A DNA stretch of 64,000 bases, from the NCBI GenBank assembly GCA_040218875.1, contig JAVJQP010000017.1. One strand, written 5' to 3'. The DNA comes from Coleofasciculus sp937127375. Its GTDB lineage: Bacteria; Cyanobacteriota; Cyanobacteriia; Cyanobacteriales; Coleofasciculaceae. Below, one piece after another: positions 26,367-34,242 of this stretch. Below the pieces are notes generated by a model. That model saw nothing but the letters and a program-made list of their open reading frames with translations, made no database searches and was not told where the DNA came from. Numbering within the stretch: position 1 is the first letter of the stretch; each line of letters opens with the position of its first letter. A program made the position numbers and the translations under genes.

Positions 26367-27107
26367 ATGCACGATCTGTTTAAGAAAATATCACTGCTTC
26401 TTTTTCGTTCCGTCCCCAAATATTTACTGCCTGTACTTTTAACCATCAGGTTTTTAGGCTTTGTCTTAGCAGGGCTGGCGTTGTGGGGTTTTGCAGAAAT
26501 TTCTGAAGATATTTTAGATCAAGAAAGTTTCGCTTTCGACCAGCAAATTCTTCTTACTCTCCAAGAGTGGCATACGCCTTTACTCGATCAAATTATGGTT
26601 GGGGTGACATTTCTAGGGAATACCAGTGTTCTAGCTGGCTTAATCATTGTCACCACTTCGGCTTTGATCTACTTAAAAAAACGCTCAGAAGCAACAGTTT
26701 TTGTTATTGCTGCCTTTGGTGCATCGGGACTGAATGTGTTGCTAAAAAAGATATTTGCACGGGATCGTCCTCAACTATGGGAGCAAATTGTGGATGTGCA
26801 ATTTTATAGTTTTCCGAGTGGTAACGCCATGATTTCTCTAGTGATCTATAGCATGATTGCTTATATCTTGGCGATTAACTTTCCGAAATGGCGAGGGGTA
26901 CTTTGGCTTCTTCTCGTTCCCTTGGTTCTCGCGATTGGTTTTAGTCGCTTATACTTAGGAGTCCACTACCCCACTGACATAATCGCTGGTTACGCAGCGG
27001 GGTTTGTGTGGTTAGCTGCTTGTATCTCCAGTTCGGAACTTTGGCAAGCCCGACGCTCTTTTAAAAGCTCTTTAAAACAATGGTTGAAAGCCGAATCGGA
27101 ATCTTAA
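26367..27107 (+). CDS. PAP2-superfamily membrane phosphatase with altered C2 motif
   Basis: This 246-residue membrane protein belongs to the PAP2 family, which removes phosphate from lipid phosphates such as undecaprenyl diphosphate or phosphatidic acid. It has about five to six helices. The C1 motif is KKIFARDRPQ (K127/K128, R133, P134). C3 is SRLYLGVHYPTD, with the catalytic His and the Asp. In C2 the expected PSGH is PSGN (SFPSGNAM, about 148-155), so a normally catalytic His is Asn. The gene lies alone, downstream of a 15-bp inverted repeat. Confidence 0.88.
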   Translation: MHDLFKKISLLLFRSVPKYLLPVLLTIRFLGFVLAGLALWGFAEISEDILDQESFAFDQQILLTLQEWHTPLLDQIMVGVTFLGNTSVLAGLIIVTTSALIYLKKRSEATVFVIAAFGASGLNVLLKKIFARDRPQLWEQIVDVQFYSFPSGNAMISLVIYSMIAYILAINFPKWRGVLWLLLVPLVLAIGFSRLYLGVHYPTDIIAGYAAGFVWLAACISSSELWQARRSFKSSLKQWLKAESES

Positions 27108-27113
27108 CGGCAC

Positions 27114-27626
27114 TCAAATAACTTGGTAAACCACTACACCATCAGACTCACGATTATGGGAGCGTACTAAATCTGAGTGTTCTAACTCCATCAGGGTTTC
27201 TTTGACTTGAGCGGGTGGTAACTCAGTGGCGACGACAAAATCAGTAACGGTCATCTCCCCTTGTTGCTTGCCAACTTTAATAATTTGGACTTGAGCCTGG
27301 GGAAAGGAGATAGGCGCAGTTGACAAAGGCGTTAATCCTGGTTTTCGGGTTAGTTCTCTGGCTTTGCGGACTGATAAAGAGTTTTCTACCGCAGCACTAA
27401 CGGCAAATAAGCCATAGAGAGGACTAAGGACATCATCATCTACTATCTCCATCTCCTCTGCTGAAAAGAGAAACATCGTTGCTAAGAAGGTAAGAACCGC
27501 AGCCGTGTAACGGAGTGTGTAAATGTAACCGCCAAACGGGACAAATAGGGTCAATAGGGCGGTAATCCCTAGATTCTTATCAGCACGTTTCTGGATTCCC
27601 TGGGAGTTTGGGTGGGGGTTCAACAT
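27114..27626 (-). CDS. membrane protein with C-terminal winged-helix-like domain
   Basis: This 170-residue protein has two hydrophobic segments in its first half (about 22-42 ITALLTLFVPFGGYIYTL and 45-58 LTFLATMFLFS). An acidic stretch (EEMEIVDDD) follows. The C-terminal 60 residues (QQGEMTVTDFVVATELPPAQVKETLMELEHSDLVRSH) look like a winged helix. The gene begins about 36 bp after the end of the PepSY gene on the same strand, so the two may be co-transcribed. Function unknown; a membrane-linked regulator is one possibility. Confidence 0.65.
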   Translation of the reverse strand: MLNPHPNSQGIQKRADKNLGITALLTLFVPFGGYIYTLRYTAAVLTFLATMFLFSAEEMEIVDDDVLSPLYGLFAVSAAVENSLSVRKARELTRKPGLTPLSTAPISFPQAQVQIIKVGKQQGEMTVTDFVVATELPPAQVKETLMELEHSDLVRSHNRESDGVVVYQVI

Positions 27627-27662
27627 GATTGACTTCAGCTTTGCACTCAGGTTAGGGTTGGT

Positions 27663-28040
27663 TTAGTCATCGTCGGAATCAGGGACTTGGATGCTCCCTT
27701 GGGGTCGAGAAGCTTCAGAGATTTCATCCTCATCGTCTTCGTTTTCGGTATAAAGGACAGTTCCGTTACCTGCATCAATATATACTTCGGTCTGACCGAT
27801 TTCAACTTCGTACACTAAGCTACCGTCTTCAGTTTCTAGCTCAACGCTGTTCGCCGTTCCTCCTACCGCAGATTCAGCAGCTTGCTGGGCTTCTTCGAGG
27901 GTAATTTTGGCTAAAGATTGTAAGCGTTCAGTTTCTTGTTGATTTTCGAGATTTTGGGCGAAAGCCACCGCAGCGATTCCGCCTGCTCCGATTACCGCTG
28001 TTAAGGTAGTAGCGAGGGCGATTTTGATTGAATTTTTCAT
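27663..28040 (-). CDS. secreted PepSY-domain protein
   Basis: This 125-residue protein has a signal peptide (residues 1-29, IKIALATTLTAVIGAGGIAA, cleavage near AFA) and one PepSY domain (about 45-105), a fold thought to inhibit peptidases or sense signals outside the membrane. It ends in an acidic tail (NEDDEDEISEASRPQG and PDSDDD). It is divergent from the response-regulator gene, with about 145 bp between the starts. PepSY proteins often sit next to two-component systems, so it may be part of the same stimulus response. Confidence 0.88.
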   Translation of the reverse strand: MKNSIKIALATTLTAVIGAGGIAAVAFAQNLENQQETERLQSLAKITLEEAQQAAESAVGGTANSVELETEDGSLVYEVEIGQTEVYIDAGNGTVLYTENEDDEDEISEASRPQGSIQVPDSDDD

Positions 28041-28186
28041 GATTGTCAGTCTCCTATTCGTTGGATAACTCTAAGGTAAAAAGAAAATGTCAAGAACTCG
28101 ATAAGATGCTTTTAGAATCAAGATAATGAGCTTAAGGTTAAGCACAAAAAAGTAGAGACAGCGAAGAAAAGAACTATACTCTGAGA

Positions 28187-28861
28187 ATGAAAATTTTATT
28201 AGTGGAAGATGATGATCGCATTGCTAAACCTCTGGCAGAAGACTTACGACATCAACACCACGTTGTGGAAATTGCTCAGGATGGCGTTGAGGGATGGGAA
28301 TATGCCCAGGCGACGGAATATGACCTAATTTTGTTAGATTTGATGTTACCGAGATTAGATGGCATTAGCCTCTGCAAAAAGCTACGGGCAGCTCAATCTC
28401 CAGCGTTGATTTTGATGCTGACTGCTAAAGATACGACCAGCGATAAAGTCATGGGGTTAGATGCGGGGGCAGATGACTATTTAGTGAAACCTTTTAAACT
28501 TCAGGAATTAGCTGCCCGAATTAGAGCCTTGGCTCGTCGAAGTTCTGAAACGAAGCCTGTGATTTTGAGCTATGGTGACTTAAAGCTTGATCCGAGTACC
28601 GCAGAAGTCACCTATGGAGACAATCTATTATCCCTAACCCCGAAAGAGTACCTAATTTTAGAATATTTTTTACGCCACCCCCGACAAGTGCTCACGCGAT
28701 CGGTGATTCTTGAGCAACTCTGGGAGTTCGAGAACTCCTCAATGGAAGGAACAGTAAAGACCCATATTACTAACCTGCGACGTAAAATTAAAGAGGCTGG
28801 AGGTTCAGGCTCTGAGATTGAAACGGTTTATGGGATTGGTTATCGTTTAGGTTCAGCTTGA
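28187..28861 (+). CDS. OmpR-family response regulator
   Basis: This 224-residue protein has a receiver domain (1-115) with the acidic pocket E7/D8/D9, phosphorylation site D51 in LILLDLMLPRLDG, T79 and K101 in LVKPF. The winged-helix DNA-binding domain of the OmpR/PhoB type follows (about 130-222, LTPKEYLILEYFLRHP to YGIGYRLG). It is the partner of the histidine kinase at 29110. Overall it resembles RppA/NrsR-like cyanobacterial regulators, but the exact orthologue cannot be settled. A likely target is the divergent PepSY gene. Confidence 0.93.
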   Translation: MKILLVEDDDRIAKPLAEDLRHQHHVVEIAQDGVEGWEYAQATEYDLILLDLMLPRLDGISLCKKLRAAQSPALILMLTAKDTTSDKVMGLDAGADDYLVKPFKLQELAARIRALARRSSETKPVILSYGDLKLDPSTAEVTYGDNLLSLTPKEYLILEYFLRHPRQVLTRSVILEQLWEFENSSMEGTVKTHITNLRRKIKEAGGSGSEIETVYGIGYRLGSA

Positions 28862-28919
28862 GAGTTTTTGTTTTTTGAATCCATGTACTCAAACCTTCCG
28901 AACTGGTTCACTGACAAAA

Positions 28920-29045
28920 CTTTTGAAAGCTTGGTTCTATCGTAGGATGGGTTAGTGATCGCGTAACCCAACGAAACGCTTGCTGGTATTGAATTACTCT
29001 ACGAGAAGGCTTCGCCTACGTTACCTCAATCCAACCTACGCGAAG
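28920..29045. repeat. repeat-derived spacer between regulator and kinase genes
   Basis: The 248-bp gap between the two genes holds two facing arms, CGTAGGATGGGTT near 28942 and AATCCAACCTACGCG near 29029, which are imperfect inverses. Short palindromes lie between them (GAAGGCTTCGCCTACG). This looks like an inserted dispersed element that split a two-gene operon. Confidence 0.55.
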
Positions 29046-29109
29046 ATTTTTGGTCAGTCAACCAGCATTCCAAAAAACTCAACAGAAATGAAGGAGAAGT
29101 TTTTATCAG

Positions 29110-30351
29110 TTGTCTAACTTCAAACAAATTAGAATTCGGCTGCTTTTATCTAACCTACTGGTGTTTGCCATCGTCCTGACGGGGTTTGCTGTTGCTGTCA
29201 GATTCGTTTTTGTCCGCAACTTGAGGCAACAACTGACCAATCAATTGGTGACTTTGGGACTAGGAGCAGCAGCCGGGGCGGAATTAGAGGACGGAGAGAT
29301 TGAGCTAGAAACAAACTTCTCAGAGGGAGCATTAGAGGAGCAAGACCAAACCTTACAGGTGTTTGACGTTCAGGGGCGTTTGCTTGAACAGCGAGGTGAG
29401 CCGATGAGAACTCTACGCTTTAGCCCTACCTTAACGGTACAGGTTCAAACCCAAGCTCGGTCAGTGCAAGCGGTTACTTTACCTGTTTTTGATAATGAGG
29501 ATGAACAGTTGATTGGCTATATTCGAGTTAGCCAATCTCTCGAAGAGTTAAACGAAACTATCAACGAACTCGATTGGGGGTTTGGATTTGGGGCGTTCGT
29601 TGGGTTGCTTCTCTATGCTATTGGAGGAAGCTGGCTCAACCGTCAGGTGATGCAGCCCATTGAGGAAAGCTATGAGCGCTTAAAACAGTTTACTGCCGAT
29701 GCCTCCCACGAATTACGCAGTCCGCTCATGGCAGTTAGCACGAATGCTGAAGTCGCTTTGACTTATGCTCAAGGTATGCGAGCTACTGATGAAGAAAAGT
29801 TTCGCGCGATCGCGTCGGCAGCGAATCAAATGTCTCAACTCACGGAGGATTTGTTGCTGTTAGCACGAACGGGTCAAGTTGCTGATTTTGAATACCAAAC
29901 TATTGATCTGACGGCTTTGCTGGTGGATTTGGTTCGCTTATATCAGCCCCAGGCAGAAGCTAAAGAAATTGAATTGAAGCTAGAAGCTAGGAATCACTTG
30001 GAGTTAGTGGGTGATGAAGCGAAACTAATACGAGCTTTTACGAATTTGATTCAAAATGCGCTTCAGTACACTTTGCCAGGAGGGAAAGTAGAAATTATTG
30101 GGGTTGCGCTTAATCGGGAGATTCAGGTAACGGTGGCGGATACGGGAATTGGGATTGCTTCTGAAGATTTGAATAAGGTTTTTGAACGGTTGTGGCGGGG
30201 TGATAGCTCTCGCTCTTATGCTCAGGGTGGCTCTGGTTTAGGATTGGCGATTGCTCAAGCGATTATCCGTCAGCACGGTGGGGGAATCACTGTCACCAGT
30301 CAAGTCGGTATCGGTAGTTGTTTTCAGGTTTGCTTACCCGCTAGTTCCTGA
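29110..30351 (+). CDS. sensor histidine kinase
   Basis: This 413-residue kinase starts with TTG at 29110, behind AAGGAGAAG at 29091-29099. It has two membrane helices (about 11-36 and 157-176) around an outer sensor loop of 120 residues rich in acidic residues. The phosphorylated histidine is H200 in TADASHELRSPLM. The ATP-binding domain shows the N box (LIQNALQYT), G1 (VADTGIGIA) and G2 (GGSGLGLAIA). No HAMP domain is obvious. It is paired with the response regulator at 28187. The signal sensed is unknown; acidic loops can bind metals. Confidence 0.92.
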   Translation: MSNFKQIRIRLLLSNLLVFAIVLTGFAVAVRFVFVRNLRQQLTNQLVTLGLGAAAGAELEDGEIELETNFSEGALEEQDQTLQVFDVQGRLLEQRGEPMRTLRFSPTLTVQVQTQARSVQAVTLPVFDNEDEQLIGYIRVSQSLEELNETINELDWGFGFGAFVGLLLYAIGGSWLNRQVMQPIEESYERLKQFTADASHELRSPLMAVSTNAEVALTYAQGMRATDEEKFRAIASAANQMSQLTEDLLLLARTGQVADFEYQTIDLTALLVDLVRLYQPQAEAKEIELKLEARNHLELVGDEAKLIRAFTNLIQNALQYTLPGGKVEIIGVALNREIQVTVADTGIGIASEDLNKVFERLWRGDSSRSYAQGGSGLGLAIAQAIIRQHGGGITVTSQVGIGSCFQVCLPASS

Positions 30352-30413
30352 AAATCCTCTGAAACTAAGCTCTGTACTTGGGCTAGATAAGTCTCTAAAG
30401 TTATCCCCTAGAA

Positions 30414-30997
30414 AACACGACTGATAGTATTCTTAAGGATTTGTTAGAGCATTTTTCCACTGTATAACTTTCCCTGGGGAATGTCCCAGAGGATGAGTTA
30501 GGGAATGCGTATGAGTATTTGGTGAAGAAGTTTGCTGATGATAGTGGACATACGGCGCAGGAGTTTTACACCAATCGCACGGTGTTTCACTGGATGGTGC
30601 AAATGCTAGAACCCCAGTCGGGAGAGAGTATCTATGACCCCACCTGCGGAACGGGGGGAATGTTGGTGTCGGCGTTGGCGGAGGTGAAGCGCAAGGGGGG
30701 AGAGTATCGTACCCTCAAACTCTTTTGAAGCCGGAACACCAGGAACGGATTTTAGCAGCCTATCGGGATTTTACCGATGAGGAAGGCTTTGCGAAGGTGG
30801 TGACGGTAGAGGAGGTGCGTCAGCAGGATTATAGTTTGTCAATTCCGCTTTATGTGCGTCGGGTATTAGAAAATGGGACGGAGACAGACAACCGTAGTTT
30901 ACCGGAACTCTGGTCAGATTGGCAGGAGTCTGGGCGGGAGTTTTGGCGACAAATGGATGAGGTGGTTGAGATGTTAGATGGGTTGGTGCAAGGATAA
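30414..30997 (+). pseudogene. decayed type I methyltransferase gene (HsdM), copy 2
   Basis: The first frame (30414-30728) gives DSILKDLLEHFS, an in-frame stop (about 30462-30464), then ELGNAYEYLVKKFADD, AQEFYTNRTVFHWM and motif I DPTCGTGGMLVSALAEVKRKG. The next frame (30725-30997) gives the HsdM C-terminus (PEHQERILAAYRDF to DEVVEMLDGLVQG). The middle, with the NPPF motif, is deleted. Because both HsdM copies contain the motif I region, they derive from two different genes. It precedes a VapBC-type pair and an hsdS start, so it is the wreck of one hsdM-TA-hsdS operon. Confidence 0.82.
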
Positions 30998-31110
30998 TGG
31001 CAGGAATTGCTTATGATTTAGCAGTAAAATTAGGGGGAGTTGGGGCTGCAAAGGGTTTACCTGGTGACCTTAGTTTTAACCTAGCTTATTTGAAGTATTT
31101 TGGAGGAAGT

Positions 31111-31425
31111 ATGAGTCCACAATTAAAAGATTTTTTCACCCAAATTGACAGTTTGAATAAGGAGGAACGGCTTGAAGTTTTACATTATTTAGAACAGCGT
31201 GTTCAGGAAGATGATACGGTTGATAAAGGTCAAGGGATTGATGCAGATTATGAACATTTGCTGCAATATATTGCTGAAACCAAGAATACAGAATGTAGAC
31301 GACCTTTACAAGAGTTTCGCGGGATTGCACCCAATTTATTAGCAGGTCAAGATGCTCAAGAATGGGTTAGTCAGATGCGGAGTGAATCAGACGAACGTGA
31401 GCAGGTGTGGAGGAAGTCAGAGTGA
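31111..31425 (+). CDS. putative antitoxin of a VapBC-type pair
   Basis: The frame read from ATG 31111 has a strong ribosome binding site (GGAGG at 31102-31106) and gives 104 residues. An open extension to ATG 30997 is probably not used. The protein is charged and helical (SPQLKDFFTQIDSLNKEERL, then a hydrophilic tail QDAQEWVSQMRSESDE). Its stop TGA overlaps the GTG start of the PIN-domain gene (GTGA), the classic arrangement of antitoxin and toxin. I do not recognise a DNA-binding family in it, so the antitoxin role rests on context. Confidence 0.6.
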   Translation: MSPQLKDFFTQIDSLNKEERLEVLHYLEQRVQEDDTVDKGQGIDADYEHLLQYIAETKNTECRRPLQEFRGIAPNLLAGQDAQEWVSQMRSESDEREQVWRKSE

Positions 31426-31880
31426 CCTTAGATGAGGCGTTGCAAGGAGTCAAGATCATTTTCCTTGATACGGCTCCGGTGGTTTATTATGTAGAGAATC
31501 ATCCCCTTTTTGCTGATGGGGTAGAAGGGGTTATCAAGAAATTAGATAGCGGAGAGTTACAAGGAACTATTTCTCCGGTAACGTTGGCAGAATGTTTGGT
31601 CTATCCTTTGAAGAATCAAGATAAAAAGTTGCAACAAGAGTTTGTGGATTTTCTTATGTGTCGTCAGTAAATCCAAATGATAGAGATTGATACGGTAATT
31701 GGTCTTTTATCTGCAAGGTTACGAGTCAAATATAACTTGAAACTGCTGGATGCTTTGCAGGTGGCGACAGCAATTAGAAGCGGGTGTGAGACGTTGTTAA
31801 CCAATGATGACCAATTCCGACGGGTTTCTGAGTTACGGGTTTTGATGATTGAGGATTTTGTGGAAGGGGATGTGTCTTAA
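31422..31880 (+). pseudogene. VapC-type PIN-domain ribonuclease with in-frame stop
   Basis: From GTG 31422 the frame encodes a PIN-domain toxin: IFLDTAPVVYYVE with the first Asp, TLAECLVYP, KLLDALQVATAI and LLTNDDQF with the remaining acidic residues. The frame is cut by a TAA at 31668-31670 between FLMCRQ and IQMIEID, then continues in the same frame to 31880. So one nonsense change separates the two halves. All four acidic positions are still present, so the loss looks recent. The antitoxin in front is intact. The stop overlaps the ATG of the hsdS fragment (TAATG). Confidence 0.82.
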
Positions 31881-32092
31881 TGGGTGAGGAGAAGCCGTTA
31901 AAGTCTGGGTGGCAAAAGGTTAAGTTTGGTGATGTGGTTCGCCTCAGTAAAGAACGCAGCAAAAACCCTGAAGCAGATGGTATTGAGCATTATATTGGAC
32001 TTGAACATATTGACCCCGATGATTTAAAGATTCGCCGTTGGGGATTGGTTTGTGAGGGAATCACCTGTTGCACCGCCTCACCGCCTCGATAG
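31880..32092 (+). pseudogene. 5' fragment of a type I specificity subunit gene (HsdS)
   Basis: The 70-residue frame begins MGEEKPLKSGWQKVKFGDVV, then RLSKERSKNPEADG and HYIGLEHIDPDDLKIRRWG. This is the start of the first target-recognition domain of HsdS. After residue 56 the likeness stops and the frame ends within 14 residues. Normal HsdS has about 400 residues. Together with the HsdM remnants, no working restriction system is left here, and no hsdR is seen. Confidence 0.8.
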
Positions 32093-32141
32093 AATGAAAA
32101 GCAAAGAAACATGAATAAACGCAAGGAGTCTTTAATCAGCT

Positions 32142-32573
32142 ATGCGAATGCTACATACAATGCTGCGCGTCGGTGACTTAGATGAGTCTCTCAAATTCTA
32201 CTGTGATGTGCTAGGCATGAAGTTACTGCGGAAAAAAGACTATCCCGGCGGGAAATTTACCTTAGCGTTTGTCGGCTATGGTGATGAGTCTGACCATACT
32301 GTGTTAGAACTCACCTACAACTGGGGTGTTGACCAATACGAGTTGGGTGATGCCTATGGTCACATTGCGATTGGCGTGGATGATATTTACGGCACCTGTG
32401 AGCAAATCAAGGAACGGGGTGGTAAAGTCGTGCGGGAACCTGGTCCAATGAAACATGGTTCCACTGTCATCGCTTTTGTCCAAGACCCGACTGGCTATAA
32501 GATTGAGTTAATCCAATTGGGGACTCAAGGCTCAGCCAAACCTCAAGAAAAAGCTACAGCGGCTAGTCATTAA
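32142..32573 (+). CDS. gloA: lactoylglutathione lyase (glyoxalase I)
   Basis: This 143-residue enzyme converts the hemithioacetal of methylglyoxal and glutathione to lactoylglutathione. The four metal ligands sit at exactly the E. coli GloA positions: H5, E56, H74 and E122. The phrase FYCDVLGMKLLRKKDYPGGK is typical of the nickel-type bacterial enzyme. The C-terminal dozen residues (QEKATAASH) are extra. AAGGAG about 14 bases upstream serves as ribosome binding site. It is the first intact gene after the restriction-system wreck. Confidence 0.96.
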   Translation: MRMLHTMLRVGDLDESLKFYCDVLGMKLLRKKDYPGGKFTLAFVGYGDESDHTVLELTYNWGVDQYELGDAYGHIAIGVDDIYGTCEQIKERGGKVVREPGPMKHGSTVIAFVQDPTGYKIELIQLGTQGSAKPQEKATAASH

Positions 32574-32580
32574 ATAGGGG

Positions 32581-32670
32581 CTGCTGAATAAGTGGTGAGG
32601 TGAGGGGGAGATGGGGGAGATGGGGGAGATGGGGAAGATGGGGGAGATGGGGAAGATGGGCGAGATGGGC
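32581..32670. repeat. CTGCTGAATAAGTG followed by a purine-rich 9-mer repeat
   Basis: A copy of CTGCTGAATAAGTG is followed at once by about seven units of GGGGGAGAT with small changes (32603-32670). The same order, a TGCTGAATAAGTG end and then a purine-rich repeat, occurs at 8559-8613 and inverted at 7725-7796. Confidence 0.8.
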
Positions 32671-32702
32671 TTTCATTTCGCGATTTAATGATCACCTAAC
32701 AT

Positions 32703-32784
32703 CAAACCCGCCCTGTCCGAGTGTGTAGGGGCTTCTTTTGACGACTATCGTTTCTTCCCTCACAAGAGATCTAAACCCGCCCCG
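32703..32784. repeat. AAACCCGCCC/GGGCGGGTTT family element, rearranged
   Basis: Two AAACCCGCCC arms in the same direction (32704 and 32773) flank GTGTAGGGGC and a variable centre. It is a damaged member of the family that forms the 236-620 array. Confidence 0.6.
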
Positions 32785-32786
32785 AC

Positions 32787-32814
32787 GTAGAGACGTAGCA
32801 TGCTACGTCTCTAC
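32787..32814. repeat. perfect 28-bp palindrome
   Basis: GTAGAGACGTAGCA is followed directly by its exact complement TGCTACGTCTCTAC with no loop. A 20-bp core of the same palindrome (AGACGTAGCATGCTACGTCT) lies at 60449-60468, inside the gap between the two ABC exporter genes. Confidence 0.9.
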
Positions 32815-32834
32815 ATCCCCCTGTTCCCCGTTCC

Positions 32835-34004
32835 TTACAAATTCTGTGAAATTTGAGCAATAATCTGATCCTCCTTCCCCATCACCCATTGGGCAAAGCG
32901 TTGGGCTAACGGTGGCACATATACCAGAGGGTTGGTAAATCCAGAGAAAATATAAACACCCTCTACGCCCTCAATTGCTCCCACTACAGGTAAATTATTA
33001 CCACCAAACGCCACTAAACAGTGATGCCAAGTTCCTGGTAGTTTAGCTAAAGCAGGTAGGACATTCCCTACCTGAGTACGAATCCCAGACTCACTCGCGG
33101 CTGAGTTTATAGCGGCGAAGGGTTGAGTCAGAACACGACTAATTTGACCCATCCGTAAACTGCCATCTAGAAACTGAATCGCCCCAGCGTCTAAAATCGG
33201 CGGCATAGGTTCATAACCCCGTTGATCCCAAAAGGGTTCTACCTCCGCACTGCTGGCTTGCGCTTCAAGTGGAAAGCGTTGTGTATAGGCGGGCATGACT
33301 AATGTTCGCAGGTTCAGGTCAACCGTTGGCGTTTCAATCATTTCCGCATGGGTGAAGTATACGCGCACCTGAATCCCGGCGGCGTTGAGCAAGGCGCGGC
33401 TGAATCCACCGGCACAAATAACTGTATTGGCAGCATGATAGGTTTGATCATCGGAGGTTTTCACCCCCTGCACTCTATCCCCTTGGCGCAGGAGTTCCAC
33501 CACTTGAGCTATCTGCTGTTCACCCCCAGCACGACAAAAGGCTTGGCGATAGCCTTGGGTGAGCTGTTCCGGATGAATATGACCATGACGAACCGTAAGA
33601 ACGCCCGCGATCGCATTAGGATTGAGTAGGGGTTCTAACTCACAAGCCTCCTCGACTGAGAGTAATTTGGGTGGAATGGCACAATCAGCATAAGCCGCTG
33701 CCATTTTTTCTGGGTCTTGGTTGGCGGAAATAGTCAGGACTAAATCCAATTCCCGGAACTGGGTATCATGGTCTAATTCCGCTGATAAATGCCTGTGGCG
33801 TTCAATTCCCTCAGCACACATTACTCTCGTCAGGTCGGATTTCCCTGACCAATAGGCTAAACCGCCATAACTGTACCGAGTCGCGCCTTGAATTGCTGTG
33901 TCTGAATCGACCAACATAACCCTTAACCCTGCTTGGGCAAGTTCATAGGCGAGTGCTGCTCCGGTAATACCCCCACCAACAACAATCCAATCGTAGGTTT
34001 TCAT
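32835..34004 (-). CDS. FAD-dependent glycine/D-amino-acid oxidase family protein
   Basis: Read from ATG 34004 the protein has 389 residues and opens MKTYDWIVVGGGITGAAL, the FAD-binding Rossmann motif at the very N-terminus. An ATG at 34034 would add ten polar residues and is less likely. It belongs to the DAO family (DadA, sarcosine and glycine oxidases). The second conserved region is visible as SFGG-like YSYGGLAYWSG and, near the end, VYIFSGFTNPLVYVPPLAQ. The amine substrate cannot be told. The gene stands alone, divergent from the M20 amidohydrolase. Confidence 0.85.
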   Translation of the reverse strand: MKTYDWIVVGGGITGAALAYELAQAGLRVMLVDSDTAIQGATRYSYGGLAYWSGKSDLTRVMCAEGIERHRHLSAELDHDTQFRELDLVLTISANQDPEKMAAAYADCAIPPKLLSVEEACELEPLLNPNAIAGVLTVRHGHIHPEQLTQGYRQAFCRAGGEQQIAQVVELLRQGDRVQGVKTSDDQTYHAANTVICAGGFSRALLNAAGIQVRVYFTHAEMIETPTVDLNLRTLVMPAYTQRFPLEAQASSAEVEPFWDQRGYEPMPPILDAGAIQFLDGSLRMGQISRVLTQPFAAINSAASESGIRTQVGNVLPALAKLPGTWHHCLVAFGGNNLPVVGAIEGVEGVYIFSGFTNPLVYVPPLAQRFAQWVMGKEDQIIAQISQNL

Positions 34005-34242
34005 GGTTTTTTGCTCATTCTCCACATCTTCCATTGTTATCGGGATTAACCCCTTAGTTAAGGGAATCAGGATTTACCAGTCTCCATCTGTAGGTGGGCA
34101 TTGCCCACCCTACCACTTCCATTTTGATTGGGATTAACGTCTTAGTTAAGGTAATGTCTAACGACCGATAGCTGCATTATTTTTCAGATGTTTGGATGAT
34201 GGAATAGAAAGCTTGTATAGTAAGACCTCTTGAATTGAATTT
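34005..34242. other. intergenic region with a short direct repeat
   Basis: GGGATTAACxxCTTAGTTAAGG occurs twice (about 34042 and 34131), bracketing the palindrome GGTGGGCATTGCCCACC (34093). That palindrome is one of a dispersed set (also 11983, 51125). Promoters of the two divergent genes should lie here. Confidence 0.6.

Noticed and set aside
25195..30997. One hsdM gene split by insertion of the PAP2 and two-component block
   Set aside because: Both HsdM pieces contain the region from the AYEYL segment to motif I, with different sequence. They must come from two genes, not one that was split.
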